The position numbers and the translations under genes are program-made. A stretch of DNA of 64,000 nt from AP-15 sp963818695 (GTDB lineage Bacteria > Pseudomonadota > Alphaproteobacteria > ATCC43930 > CGMCC-115725), in the NCBI GenBank assembly GCA_963818695.1, contig CAWFTG010000006.1:124001-188000 (forward strand). The letters run 5' to 3'. The notes below the pieces were generated by a model. That model saw only the letters and a program-made list of their open reading frames with translations. It was not told where the DNA came from and made no database searches. Below are positions 47,235 to 56,871 of the stretch, piece by piece (the first letter of the stretch is position 1; every line of letters begins with the position of its first letter).

Positions 47235-47370
47235 TGTTTACGAGGTCGGCCAAAAGGGCGACCATCGCCTCATTCTGCCGCCCGAGATGTTCGATGATCG
47301 CGATCTTCGCCTCGACGCTCATCTTTGCGCTCCGATTGGGGATCCACGCGGACTCTTTCTCGTCAATCAT
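47235..47370 (-). pseudogene. N-terminal fragment, M20-peptidase-like
   Basis: ATG at 47370 has GGAGG eight bases upstream and opens MIDEKESAW, followed by HLGRQNEAMVALLADLVNID. The last part resembles the start of M20 family metallopeptidases (ALLxxLVNIDSGS). After NIDWGN the sequence switches to the truncated methyltransferase. The junction marks a deletion joining two broken genes. The M20 link is tentative. Confidence 0.4.
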
Positions 47371-47411
47371 CGGCAAAGACCTCCGTCGACTCAACAGCTG
47401 TGCAGGTGTGA

Positions 47412-48524
47412 ATGACTTTCATCCATTCGATCTCATCCTGGGTTCCGCCTTGGCTCATCGGCGTCATCACGATGATCATCCCGGCGGCCGTCGTGCTCCT
47501 GATTTACCGGTGGTTTACCCGACGGCTGATCCGGTTGGCGGGACGGTACAGCCCGTTTCTCCAGCGGCTTTTGGCGCGCGGTCAGGGCCCGGTCAGCGTG
47601 ATTATCGTCATCGTCGTGGCAGGCATCGGGCTGGCCGGCGCCCACTTCTCGGCTTCGGTGACTCGGATGCTCGGTCACGCGCTCTTGGTCGGCTTTGTGC
47701 TCGCCGTCGGCTGGGCCGCCGCGATCGCGCTCGACCTCGGGGTCGAGATCTACCTGCGCCGGTTCAGCACCGACACCGAGGATAACCTGCTCGCCCGCAA
47801 GCACGTCACGCAGATGCGGATCCTGCAGCGGGTCGCGAAAACCCTCTTGGCGATCATTACGGCTGCCGCGGCCCTGATGACTTTCGATTCGGTCCGTCAG
47901 TACGGCGTCAGCCTGTTCGCTTCGGCCGGGGCGGCGGGCCTGATCCTCGGTCTCGCCGCCCGCCCGGTGCTGAGCAACCTGCTCGCCGGAATCCAGATCG
48001 CGATGACCCAGCCGATCCGCGTCGAGGACCAAGTGGTTGTCGAGGGCGAAACCGGCTGGATCGAAACGATCACCAGCACCTACGTCGTGGTTCGGCTGTG
48101 GGATCTGCGGCGGATGGTCGTGCCGTTGAGCTATTTCATCGAAAAGCCGTTCCAGAACTGGACCTATGAGGCCGCTGCGCAGATCGGTGCTGTCATCCTC
48201 CGGGTCGGCGATGTGGTGTCGGTGGAAAACCTGCGCCACAAGCTTGAGGAAATCGTCCGCCACAGCCCGTTGTGGGACGGCAAGGTGGCGAGGTTGGAGG
48301 TTACCGACGTGGCCATAGACGCGTTGGAATTGCGCGTGTTGGTCAGCGCACGCACTCCCAGCCAGACTTGGGATCTGCGCTGCGAGGTACGCGAAAAGCT
48401 GGTCGCCTTTCTCCAGGCGCATCAGCGCCAACGCGCGGAATGCGCCGACGGCCCGGCACGCCGAGAGGTTACGACCAGCGATAACGAGGTGCCATGCCCG
48501 GCCCAACCGCCGCGTCCCAACTAG
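47412..48524 (+). CDS. MscS-family mechanosensitive channel
   Basis: A 370-residue membrane protein. About four to five helices occupy residues 10-200, with the pore helix GVSLFASAGAAGLILGLAARPVLSNLLAGIQIAMTQPIRVEDQVVVEGETGWIETITSTYVVVRLWD and the beta domain with RRMVVPLSYFIEKPFQNW. Length and motif pattern fit MscS-like channels that release solutes on hypo-osmotic shock. It converges with another MscS gene; the 3' ends overlap by four bases. Confidence 0.9.
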   Translation: MTFIHSISSWVPPWLIGVITMIIPAAVVLLIYRWFTRRLIRLAGRYSPFLQRLLARGQGPVSVIIVIVVAGIGLAGAHFSASVTRMLGHALLVGFVLAVGWAAAIALDLGVEIYLRRFSTDTEDNLLARKHVTQMRILQRVAKTLLAIITAAAALMTFDSVRQYGVSLFASAGAAGLILGLAARPVLSNLLAGIQIAMTQPIRVEDQVVVEGETGWIETITSTYVVVRLWDLRRMVVPLSYFIEKPFQNWTYEAAAQIGAVILRVGDVVSVENLRHKLEEIVRHSPLWDGKVARLEVTDVAIDALELRVLVSARTPSQTWDLRCEVREKLVAFLQAHQRQRAECADGPARREVTTSDNEVPCPAQPPRPN

Positions 48525-49879
48525 CCGACCCCTTCGCCGTTTATCCCCAATTCGGGGACGCGGTAAGGCGAGGGCGCCTGCGGCAAGTCACGAATACGCA
48601 CATCCCGCTGCGGAAAGGGTATCTCGATCCGGTGCTCCTTTAACGCGTCCCACAGACCGAGCAGCACCGCGCCCTTGATGTTGGTGACGCCGTCTGCCGG
48701 ATCCTCGATCCAGAAGCGTAGCAGCAAGTTGACCGCGCTGTCGCCGAATCCGGTCAAGTGGCACACCGGCGCTGGTGAGGTCAGCACGCGCTTCGTGCGC
48801 TTCGCCACCTCGACCGCAAGTTCGCGCACCGCGTGCATATCGCTGTCGTAAGCGACGCCGAACGGCACATCGAGCCGGACGAGCAAACTCGAGTACGACC
48901 AGTTGACGACCTGGTTGGTGATCAGGTTCTCGTTCGGAATCAGGTACTCCTTGCCGTCCCGGCCGCGCACCGAGGCGTAGCGCGCTCCGAGATAAGTAAC
49001 GGAGCCGAAAGTGCTGCCGACCTCGATCACATCACCCGGCTTTATCGAGCGCTCGAGCAGCAGGATGATGCCGCTGACAAAATTGGAGACGATCTTCTGC
49101 AGGCCAAAGCCGATGCCGACGCCGACGGCGCCGCTGAACACCGCGAACGCGGTGAGGTCGATGCCGACGGCATTGAGCCCGATCAGCAGCGCGACCGAGA
49201 TGAGCGCGATCCGCACGAGGTTGCCGGTCAGCAACCGCACCGACGGGCTAAGCACGGCGGAGTGCTGGAGCCTTGTGTCGATGAGACGAGAGAGGCCGAG
49301 CGCGATCCACAACAGGATCGCCACGACGAATACCGCCTTGATGACGAGCAGCACGGAGATCCGCAAGGTGCCGACCGTCAAGGCGAGATTGTCGAGCGCC
49401 GCCGTGATTGCCGGCAATAACCCTACGATGTCCAGCGCTGCGATTACCCAGGCGACAGCCGCCACCGCCCGTGCAAGCGCCGGATCGCGCAGCAACAGCG
49501 CCGACGCCCGGATCGCGATCCACAGACCCGTCAGGCTGGCGGCGATCCCGATCAGCCCGCATTCGCCGCCAAGCTGCGCGACGGCCTGCTCGACAATGAC
49601 CAGAATGATCCAGGCGTAGCAAAAGGTCGCCAGCCCCCGCAGCCCCGGCGGTACGCGAAAGCCGCGATACCGCGCGGTGAAATGCTCAATCAGCCGGTCG
49701 GTCCAGGCCCGGGTCGTTGCTCGGATTACCCACGCCGACAAGAAGGCTGCGGCGATGCAAGCCAGTTGCGAGAATAGCGGCTGGAGCACCGCCGGAGAGA
49801 CGGCAAATTCCCGCAACCGCGCCGGCCAATCCGAAACATTCAATTTCTCGAAAAACTGCAAGTCTACCCTCTGCGCCAA
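48521..49879 (-). CDS. MscS-family mechanosensitive channel
   Basis: A 452-residue channel with more N-terminal helices than its neighbour. The pore region reads FAVFSGAVGVGIGFGLQKIVSNFVSGIILLLERSIKPGDVIEVG, followed by GSVTYLGARYASVRGRDGKEYLIPNENLITNQVVNWSYSS. The C-terminal end LKEHRIEIPFPQRDVRI is typical. The start is uncertain; TTG at 49879 gives a plausible soluble leader. Only four bases overlap with the convergent gene. Confidence 0.9.
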   Translation of the reverse strand: MAQRVDLQFFEKLNVSDWPARLREFAVSPAVLQPLFSQLACIAAAFLSAWVIRATTRAWTDRLIEHFTARYRGFRVPPGLRGLATFCYAWIILVIVEQAVAQLGGECGLIGIAASLTGLWIAIRASALLLRDPALARAVAAVAWVIAALDIVGLLPAITAALDNLALTVGTLRISVLLVIKAVFVVAILLWIALGLSRLIDTRLQHSAVLSPSVRLLTGNLVRIALISVALLIGLNAVGIDLTAFAVFSGAVGVGIGFGLQKIVSNFVSGIILLLERSIKPGDVIEVGSTFGSVTYLGARYASVRGRDGKEYLIPNENLITNQVVNWSYSSLLVRLDVPFGVAYDSDMHAVRELAVEVAKRTKRVLTSPAPVCHLTGFGDSAVNLLLRFWIEDPADGVTNIKGAVLLGLWDALKEHRIEIPFPQRDVRIRDLPQAPSPYRVPELGINGEGVG

Positions 49880-49959
49880 GCCTGATCAGGAATACCCGTT
49901 AAGCGGCTAGACCATTTCGACCGGGTCGAACCGGCTCCACAACGAAGTCATTGCGATCC

Positions 49960-50110
49960 GCGGCCTTGAGCCGCGGGGAAGCAAGGAACAAGATGGTTCA
50001 CGGAGGCGATACGGCAAAACGCTGCCCCGGCGAAAAGCCGGGGTCTACCCTTCGAGCGCTCAGCCGGGGCATCAGTGGATCCCGGCTTTCGCCGGGAAAG
50101 CGCTATGATC
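49960..50110. repeat. Intergenic palindromic repeats
   Basis: The gap before the EEP gene contains palindromic pieces such as GCGGCCTTGAGCCGC, CCCCGGCGAAAAGCCGGGG and ATCCCGGCTTTCGCCGGGA. These match the dispersed intergenic repeat type of alphaproteobacteria. No gene is supported in 49880-50216. Confidence 0.5.
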
Positions 50111-50216
50111 ACGGTTTCATGCGAGGCGAGACGGCCGCCCAGCCGGTGCACAACTCGCCATGTCACCACCAATCTGGTCGCAATCTGCTCTAATCTATAC
50201 ACAGGCCTTTTAGGGC

Positions 50217-50912
50217 ATGCGGCTACTTGCTTGGAATATCCGACAGGGAGGCGGCTCGCGGCTGGCGCGAATCGCCGATGCGCTGGCGCGGCATGAGGCA
50301 AAAATCCTGGTGCTTTCGGAGTACCGCGGCGGCGAGGCAGCCCGCCGCCTACGCGCGGCGCTCGACACCCTCGGCTACCGCAATGCGACGGCGTTGGTGC
50401 CGCCGCCCGGCCGCAGCGGTGTGCTGATTGCCGCCCGCTGCGCCTTTTGCGACAATGGCGCGCTCAGTGGCGAGCTGCCCGAGCCCTACCGGATGGTCAG
50501 CGCCGAGTTCCCCGAGTTCCGCCTGGTTGGCGTCTACATGCCGAACCTGCTCACGAAAGTGCCGTACTGGGAGACACTGATCGCCACAATGCGCGAGACC
50601 GGCGGGCACTCTCTTGCCGTCGGCGACTTCAATACCTGCCGGCCCTACCTCGACGAGGCGGGCGCAGTCGATCCAACCGCACATTACATGGACCGGATCG
50701 CGGAGATCGGATTTTGCGACCTGTGGCGCCGCCGCAATGCGGAGGTTCGCGAATATTCCTGGTTCAGCACCCGCGGAAACGGGTTCCGCATCGACCACGC
50801 GTTCCTGACGGAAGCTCTGGCCGCGCGCGCCGGCCCGATCCGATACTCGCAGGACGAACGCCTCGCCGGCCTCTCCGACCACTCCCCGCTGATCCTCGAA
50901 TTGGCAACCTGA
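50217..50912 (+). CDS. Endonuclease/exonuclease/phosphatase family protein
   Basis: A 231-residue EEP-fold hydrolase. LLAWNIRQGG with the metal Asn, VLSEYRGG (metal Glu), AVGDFNTCRPYLDE and the final LSDHSPLILEL with catalytic Asp-His are present. Such enzymes cleave phosphodiesters in DNA, lipids or nucleotides; relatives without a leader are cytoplasmic. ATG at 50217 begins the first strand. Confidence 0.88.
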   Translation: MRLLAWNIRQGGGSRLARIADALARHEAKILVLSEYRGGEAARRLRAALDTLGYRNATALVPPPGRSGVLIAARCAFCDNGALSGELPEPYRMVSAEFPEFRLVGVYMPNLLTKVPYWETLIATMRETGGHSLAVGDFNTCRPYLDEAGAVDPTAHYMDRIAEIGFCDLWRRRNAEVREYSWFSTRGNGFRIDHAFLTEALAARAGPIRYSQDERLAGLSDHSPLILELAT

Positions 50913-51259
50913 CCCTCCTCCCCTCCCCCGCGTGCAATGACGAGAACCCGAGGGCTGGCTGATAACGCTGAAAAATCCAACCATAAAACAGCCAGGAAGC
51001 CGGCGCGACCGGAGGATTTCCTAGTCGTTCCGTCATCAGCATCGGCCCAATGACAGCCAGCAGCTGGCTGTTTTCCGGCTGTTATTGCCGCTGCATTCAG
51101 TTCATTACAGAGCATCGGCTGCGTCACGCGGGAAATTTACTCGGCTATGACCAACAAATATAGCCGGTCGATATGGCAAATTTCCGGCGATTGGGACCCG
51201 GGATATTCGGGACCCGAACAGTTGTGCCAAACCGTCCATGATCCGCTAGATTGCTTCTT
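50913..51259. other. Intergenic region upstream of kdpD
   Basis: About 350 bases with no supported gene. It holds two AACAGCCAG-type palindromes, one of which is terminator-like (51053-51074), and a direct repeat of GGGACCCG / GGGATATTCGGGACCCG near 51190. It should contain the promoter for kdpDE-kup, but I see no clear -35/-10 pair. Confidence 0.4.
51053..51074 (+). terminator. Terminator-like hairpin upstream of kdpD
   Basis: The perfect stem ACAGCCAG / CTGGCTGT with a CAG loop is followed by TTTT. It could end transcripts from the EEP gene. The short T-run leaves some doubt. Confidence 0.5.
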
Positions 51260-51306
51260 ATGGCGGAGCGCGAAGGAAGACGCTTATGGCGGAGCGCGAG
51301 GGAAGA
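51260..51306 (+). repeat. 26-base tandem duplication at the kdpD start
   Basis: The segment ATGGCGGAGCGCGA(A/G)GGAAGAC occurs twice, 26 bases apart, at 51260 and 51286. The second ATG is in frame with KdpD; the first is not. The GGAAG of the first copy lies about eight bases upstream of the true ATG, so the duplication supplies its ribosome site. Confidence 0.85.
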
Positions 51307-53997
51307 CCGTCACCCGAAGCACTGCTCGCCGCGGCAAAACAGGAAGGCCGCGGACGTCTGAAGATTTTTCTCGGTGCCGCACCAGGCGTCGGCAAGACCT
51401 ACGAGATGTTGCTGTCCGCGCAAGCCAAGCGGCGCGACGGGGTCGATGTGGTCGTCGGTGTTGTCGAGTCGCACGGCAGACCCGAGACCGAAGCGCTCGT
51501 CGAAGGCCTCGAGGTCATCCCAAGGGAGCAGGTCGAATACAAGGGCCACATCCTTGCCGAGATGGATCTCGACGCGATCCTGAAGCGGCGCCCTCAACTG
51601 ATTTTGGTCGACGAACTCGCACACACCAACGCCCCCGGCAGCAGGCATCCCAAGCGCTACCTTGATGTCGAGGAGCTGATTGCCGCCGGCATTGATGTCT
51701 TCGCAACGCTGAATATCCAGCATGTCGAAAGCCTTAACGACGTCGTTGCCAAGATTACCCGGATCCGCGTGCGCGAGACGGTGCCCGACAGCATCCTCGA
51801 CCAGGCGGACGACATCGAGGTCGTCGATCTCTCCCCGGAAGATCTGATCAAGCGCCTGCGCGAGGGTAAGGTCTATGTGCCGCAGCAGGCAGAACGGGCG
51901 ATACGCCACTACTTCTCGGCCGGCAACCTCACCGCACTGCGCGAACTGGCGCTGCGCCGCACCGCCCAGCGGGTCGACGAGCAACTGCTGTCGCATATGC
52001 GGGCGCATGCGATTTCCGGCCCCTGGGCGGCGGGAGAGCGGATCCTTGTCTGTGTCAGCGAAGCTCCGAGCACCGCGGGGTTGATCCGCTATGCGCGGCG
52101 GGTGGCGGATCACCTGCGAGCCCCTTGGACCGCGATCTATGTCGAGACCGCCCGGACACAGCGTCTCAACGACGCCGAGCGCGACCGCATCGCCGATTTT
52201 CTACGCCTCGCCGAGCGGCTCGGCGCGTCGACGATCACGATCCCGGGCCGCAACATTGCCGAGGAGGTCCTTGCCTACGCGACGGCGAACAATATTACCC
52301 AGATCGTCATCGGAAAATCCGATCGCTCGCCGTGGTTCGAGATGATCCACGGCTCCGTCGTGCACCAGCTCGTGCGCAAGACGGGGCAGATCAGTGTTCA
52401 TGTGATCTCGGCCGACGATAGCGAACCTGTGCCGCCCAAATCTGTCCAGACCCGCCCGAAACTCGAGCCGATCCGCATCGAGCCTTATCTCGGCAGCGCC
52501 GTCGCCGTCGCCATTGCCCTGAGTATCGGCCTCCTGCTCAAACAGTTCATCGCGGTCCAGAGCGTCTCGCTCGTGTTTTTAACTGCGGTTCTTGCCTCTG
52601 CGATTGCCTGGGGCCTGTGGCCGTCGCTATTCACGGCAATTCTGAGTATGCTCGCTTATAATTTCTTTTTTATGCCACCGCTTTACACCTTTACCGTCGG
52701 GGATCCCGAGAATGTTCTCGCTTTATTTTTCTTTTTAATTGTCGCGATAATTGTTAGTAATCTTACCGCGAGAACACGCAGCCAAATTGTGACGGCGCGA
52801 TCACGGGCAAAGACGACGGCTGAACTCTACGCCTTTAGCCGCAAGGTTGCCGGTATCGGCGCGTTGGACGACTTGCTGTGGGCGACCGCCTATCAGATCT
52901 CGTCGATGCTGAATGTCCGAACGGTTCTGTTGACGCCGCTAAAGGAGGGAGAGGGCCTCGAAGTTGCTTCAGGTTACCCGCCCGAGGACCAGCTCGACGC
53001 CGCCGATATGGCAGCGGCGCGCTGGACCTGGGAGCACAATCGGGCGGCCGGGCGCGGTGCCGACACCTTGCCCGGCGGCAAGCGGTTGTTCTTACCGCTG
53101 CGCACCGGCAGCGGCCCGGTCGGCGTGATTGGGATCGACCGTGATACGGCCGGGCCGTTGCTAACGCCGGATGACCGGCGGCTGCTCGACGCACTGTGCG
53201 ACCAAGCGGCGGTGGCGATCGAACGGATTTCGCTCGCCAAGGGGCTCGACGAGGCTCGCGTGTTGGCCGAGACCGAGCGGCTGCGCGCGGCGCTCCTGAC
53301 CTCGATCTCGCACGATCTGCGAACGCCGCTTGCCTCGATCCTTGGCACCGTCTCGAGCTTGCGCAGTTTTCCGGAGAAATACGGTGAGGCCGAACGCGAA
53401 GAGCTGCTCGGCACCCTGCAGGAAGAAGCCGAGCGCCTGAACCGGTTCGTCGCCAATCTCCTCGACATGACGCGTCTCGAATCCGGCGCCGTCGAGCTCA
53501 AGCTCGAATTGATCGACGTCGCCGAGATCGTCGGCTCGGCGTTGCAGCGGGCGGGAAATGTGCTTGCGGGCCACCGAGTCGACGTGAATATCGCGCCTGC
53601 GTTGCCGATGCTGCGACTCGATGCGGTCCTGTTCGAGCAAGTGTTGTTCAATCTTCTCGACAACGCGGCGAAATACTCGCCTGCGGGCAGCAGAATCGAG
53701 ATTCGCGCGACCCGCGACGGGGAACTCGTGGAGATCGAGGTCGTCGACGAGGGGCCTGGAATACCACCCGCCGATTTCGAGCGCATCTTCGACAAGTTCT
53801 ACCGGGTCCAGGCGCAGGACCGCCGGCGGGCGGGCACCGGCCTCGGTCTGGCGATCTGCCGCGGGTTTGTCGAGGCGCTCGGCGGATGGATCGTCGCGCG
53901 CAACCGGCGCGACCGTTCCGGTGCGGTGTTGACGATCCGCATGCCGGTCGTGCCGGAGCTTCCTGCGACACGAGAGGCGGAATTGGCGCATGGCTAA
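51286..53997 (+). CDS. kdpD: Potassium-responsive sensor kinase KdpD
   Basis: A 903-residue membrane histidine kinase. The KdpD N-terminal domain has Walker A GAAPGVGKTY (30-39) and LILVDELAHTN. A UspA-like domain follows (ILVCVSEAPSTAGLIRYARRVADHL, to about 380). Four membrane helices lie around 400-500. A GAF-like region precedes the kinase core with the phospho-acceptor His at about 676 (SISHDLRTPLASILG), NLLDNAAKYS, DEGPGIP and GTGLGLAICRG. It overlaps kdpE by eight bases. The next gene after kdpE is kup and not kdpFABC. Confidence 0.96.
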   Translation: MAEREGRPSPEALLAAAKQEGRGRLKIFLGAAPGVGKTYEMLLSAQAKRRDGVDVVVGVVESHGRPETEALVEGLEVIPREQVEYKGHILAEMDLDAILKRRPQLILVDELAHTNAPGSRHPKRYLDVEELIAAGIDVFATLNIQHVESLNDVVAKITRIRVRETVPDSILDQADDIEVVDLSPEDLIKRLREGKVYVPQQAERAIRHYFSAGNLTALRELALRRTAQRVDEQLLSHMRAHAISGPWAAGERILVCVSEAPSTAGLIRYARRVADHLRAPWTAIYVETARTQRLNDAERDRIADFLRLAERLGASTITIPGRNIAEEVLAYATANNITQIVIGKSDRSPWFEMIHGSVVHQLVRKTGQISVHVISADDSEPVPPKSVQTRPKLEPIRIEPYLGSAVAVAIALSIGLLLKQFIAVQSVSLVFLTAVLASAIAWGLWPSLFTAILSMLAYNFFFMPPLYTFTVGDPENVLALFFFLIVAIIVSNLTARTRSQIVTARSRAKTTAELYAFSRKVAGIGALDDLLWATAYQISSMLNVRTVLLTPLKEGEGLEVASGYPPEDQLDAADMAAARWTWEHNRAAGRGADTLPGGKRLFLPLRTGSGPVGVIGIDRDTAGPLLTPDDRRLLDALCDQAAVAIERISLAKGLDEARVLAETERLRAALLTSISHDLRTPLASILGTVSSLRSFPEKYGEAEREELLGTLQEEAERLNRFVANLLDMTRLESGAVELKLELIDVAEIVGSALQRAGNVLAGHRVDVNIAPALPMLRLDAVLFEQVLFNLLDNAAKYSPAGSRIEIRATRDGELVEIEVVDEGPGIPPADFERIFDKFYRVQAQDRRRAGTGLGLAICRGFVEALGGWIVARNRRDRSGAVLTIRMPVVPELPATREAELAHG

Positions 53998-54694
53998 TGC
54001 CTACACCGTCCTGGTCGTCGACGACGAGCCGCCGATCCGGCGGTTTTTGCGCACCAGTCTCGGCGCTTCCGGTTATCGGATCGTCGAGGCGGAAGATGCC
54101 GCGGGAGCCATGCGCTTGCTGGCAGCCGAGAAGCCGGACCTGGTGATCCTCGATCTCGGTCTCCCGGATAAAAGCGGGCTGGAACTGATCAGCGAGATCC
54201 GCAAAACGTCGGTGGTGCCGATCGTCGTGCTGTCGGCGCGTCACGACGAACGGTCGATGGTCGAGGCGCTAGACCTTGGCGCCGACGATTATGTCGGCAA
54301 GCCTTTCGGCATGGCCGAGGTGATGGCGCGAATGCGCGCCGCGCTGCGTCACGCCTTCCAGGCGCAGGGAGAACTGCCGATTTTTGTTTCGGGCGACCTG
54401 ACGGTCGACCTGGTCCGCCGCCACGTTACGCGCGGCAGCCAGGAGGTAAAGCTGTCCCCGAAGGAATTCGACCTGCTGCGTCATCTTGTGATGCATGCCG
54501 GCAAGGTGCTGACACATCGCCATTTGCTACGCGAGGTGTGGGGCCCGGCCCAATCCGAAGAGGTGCAGTATCTGCGGGTCTTTATCCGCGGGCTGCGGCA
54601 AAAACTCGAACCCGACCCGACCCGCCCAACCCACATCCTGACCGAACTCGGCGTCGGCTACCGCCTGCAGCTCCCGCCCGAGCAGCGCGTCTGA
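53990..54694 (+). CDS. kdpE: KdpE response regulator (OmpR type)
   Basis: A 234-residue transcription factor. The receiver domain has the acidic pocket DDEPP (11-15), phospho-acceptor Asp at 55 (LDLGLPD), and the switch Lys in GKPF. The C-terminal winged helix (KLSPKEFDLLRHLVMHAGKVLTHRHLLREVWG, TELGVGYRL) is OmpR-like. Its start overlaps the kdpD stop, so the two are translationally coupled. Confidence 0.96.
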   Translation: MANAYTVLVVDDEPPIRRFLRTSLGASGYRIVEAEDAAGAMRLLAAEKPDLVILDLGLPDKSGLELISEIRKTSVVPIVVLSARHDERSMVEALDLGADDYVGKPFGMAEVMARMRAALRHAFQAQGELPIFVSGDLTVDLVRRHVTRGSQEVKLSPKEFDLLRHLVMHAGKVLTHRHLLREVWGPAQSEEVQYLRVFIRGLRQKLEPDPTRPTHILTELGVGYRLQLPPEQRV

Positions 54695-54810
54695 ACGGAC
54701 GATAACGCGACGCAAAGCCGCCCTCCTCTGGTCTTTACGCCGCGAACCAAAATCTTTATCGGTTGTTGGCATCGAACGGCGCCAATCCACACCGGATCTT
54801 AATTTGGCTC

Positions 54811-56763
54811 ATGTGGAGTGGCGGCGCGGAGTTATGCGCTGTGCCGGCGGACCGGATCCACCCATTGCAGCTAGACGCGCCCGCACGACGTAGCGGATTT
54901 CAACTGAGCGCTGGTTCGAGCCTGACACTCGCCGCGCTCGGCGTCGTATTCGGCGACATCGGCACTTCCCCGCTCTACGCCGTCCGGCAGTCGCTGATCG
55001 ATTTCGGCGACATGAGCGAGCACGCCATCCTCGGCGCGCTCTCGCTCATCGTTTGGGCCTTGGTGCTCATCGTCATGGTCAAATACGTCGTCGTCATCAT
55101 GCGGGCCGACAACCGCGGCGAGGGCGGGCTGTTGGCCCTGACCGCTTTGGTGCTGCGCCGGACTAATCGGGCGCATAAGCGATTTCTCTGGATCATGGCA
55201 GCGGGTCTGGTCGGCGCCGCGCTGTTCTACGGCGACGGTGTCATCACTCCCGCCATCTCGGTGCTGAGCGCGGTGGAGGGGCTGAAAGTGGCGACGCCGT
55301 TTTTTGATCCCTACGTCGTTCCGATCTCGGTGGTTCTCCTGACCGGCTTGTTTTTGATGCAACGCCGCGGAACGGCGGCAGTTGGGAGACTTTTCGGACC
55401 GGTGATGCTGGTGTGGTTCGTGGTGCTGGGGTTGCTCGGCATATGGAGCATTATGCACCACCCGCGCATCCTTTTGGCGCTCAATCCGATCCATGGATTT
55501 GCGCTGCTTCTCGATGCGCCGTCGCGCGGTTTTTACATGCTCGGAGCAGTTTTCCTTGCTGTGACCGGTGCCGAGACTCTCTACGCCGATATGGGGCATT
55601 TTGGCCGGAACGCTCTGCGGACGGCCTGGGTCGGGCTCGTCTTTCCGGCGCTCTTGCTGAACTATTTCGGACAAGGCGGGGTGCTGCTCGGCAATCCCGG
55701 TGCCCTCGAGCACCCCTTTTATCGCCTGGTGCCCGACTGGGGTCTCTATCCGCTGGTGGGTTTAGCGACGGTCGCGACGATCATAGCCTCACAGGCGGTG
55801 ATCTCGGGCGCGTTCTCGATAACTCGCCAGGCGGTTCAGCTGGGCTATCTGCCGCGGCTGCAGGTACGGCACACCTCGGAGCAGGAGATCGGACAAGTTT
55901 ACGTGCCGCGCATCAACAGCGCCCTGCTGGTCGCGGTCGTCATCCTCGTGGTCGGGTTCCGGTCATCCGACAATCTCGGCGCCGCCTACGGCATCGCGGT
56001 CAGCGGCATGATGGCCATAACAACGGGTTTGGCCTTTCTGTACATGCGCAGCCGGGGCTGGAGCCTCGCCGTCGCAGTACCGGTCTTTGCCGCCTTCGGC
56101 ATCATCGACCTTACCTTCTTCAGCGCCAATTTGTTGAAGATTGCCGAGGGCGGCTGGTTTCCGGTCATTGTCGCCATCGTCGTGTTCACACTGATGGGAA
56201 CGTGGTGGCGCGGCCGGAGGATACTGGCCGAATTGCGCAGCCGCGACGCGCTGCCGCTTCGCGATTTCGTCGGGCGTCTCGATCCTGAAAAGCCGGCCCG
56301 CGTTCCGGGAACGGCTATTTTTATGACCCGCGACCTGATGCATGTCCCGGTCGCATTGCTGCATGCCCTCAAGCACTACAAGGTGCTGCACGAGCGCGTC
56401 GTGATGATGCAGGTCGAGACCGAGGACGTGCCGCATGTAGCGGACGAGCAGCGGCTCGAAATCTGCGAGCTCGGCAAGGGTTTTTATACGATCCGCATCC
56501 GCTACGGGTTCATGGACGAACCGAATATCCTGCGCGCCCTCGCGCAATGCCGGGTCGGCGGCTTCCGCTTTAACCTGATGGATACCTCGTTCATTATCGG
56601 GCGCGAAAAGCTGCGGCAGCGACCGCGTCCACAACATAAGGGATTGTGGCGCTGGCGTGATGCACTTTTCATTCTGATGTCGAATAATACGCTCGACGCG
56701 ACGGAGTTCTTTCGGATCCCCCCGAACCGCGTCGTCGAGCTCGGCGGTCAAATCGAAATCTAA
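54811..56763 (+). CDS. kup: Kup-type potassium uptake transporter
   Basis: A 650-residue KUP/HAK transporter. It starts with LAALGVVFGDIGTSPLYAVRQS, then VIMRADNRGEGGLLALTAL, GDGVITPAISVLSAVEGLKV, and MGHFGRNALRTAWVGLVFPALLLNYFGQGG. About 12 helices are followed by a C-terminal soluble region (RFNLMDTSFIIGREKL). ATG at 54811 is preferred; the frame is open to TTG 54763. It follows kdpE by 116 bases, so KdpE may regulate it. Confidence 0.95.
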   Translation: MWSGGAELCAVPADRIHPLQLDAPARRSGFQLSAGSSLTLAALGVVFGDIGTSPLYAVRQSLIDFGDMSEHAILGALSLIVWALVLIVMVKYVVVIMRADNRGEGGLLALTALVLRRTNRAHKRFLWIMAAGLVGAALFYGDGVITPAISVLSAVEGLKVATPFFDPYVVPISVVLLTGLFLMQRRGTAAVGRLFGPVMLVWFVVLGLLGIWSIMHHPRILLALNPIHGFALLLDAPSRGFYMLGAVFLAVTGAETLYADMGHFGRNALRTAWVGLVFPALLLNYFGQGGVLLGNPGALEHPFYRLVPDWGLYPLVGLATVATIIASQAVISGAFSITRQAVQLGYLPRLQVRHTSEQEIGQVYVPRINSALLVAVVILVVGFRSSDNLGAAYGIAVSGMMAITTGLAFLYMRSRGWSLAVAVPVFAAFGIIDLTFFSANLLKIAEGGWFPVIVAIVVFTLMGTWWRGRRILAELRSRDALPLRDFVGRLDPEKPARVPGTAIFMTRDLMHVPVALLHALKHYKVLHERVVMMQVETEDVPHVADEQRLEICELGKGFYTIRIRYGFMDEPNILRALAQCRVGGFRFNLMDTSFIIGREKLRQRPRPQHKGLWRWRDALFILMSNNTLDATEFFRIPPNRVVELGGQIEI

Positions 56764-56871
56764 GCGAAACGAACCGTCGCTGGTTTTCTTTCACGTTGGC
56801 CGGCGGAGCGATCAGGTTCGTTCCGCATGCTTATCTGTTCCAACTTAAGGATAGCTGAGGGTCCTCTCGCT

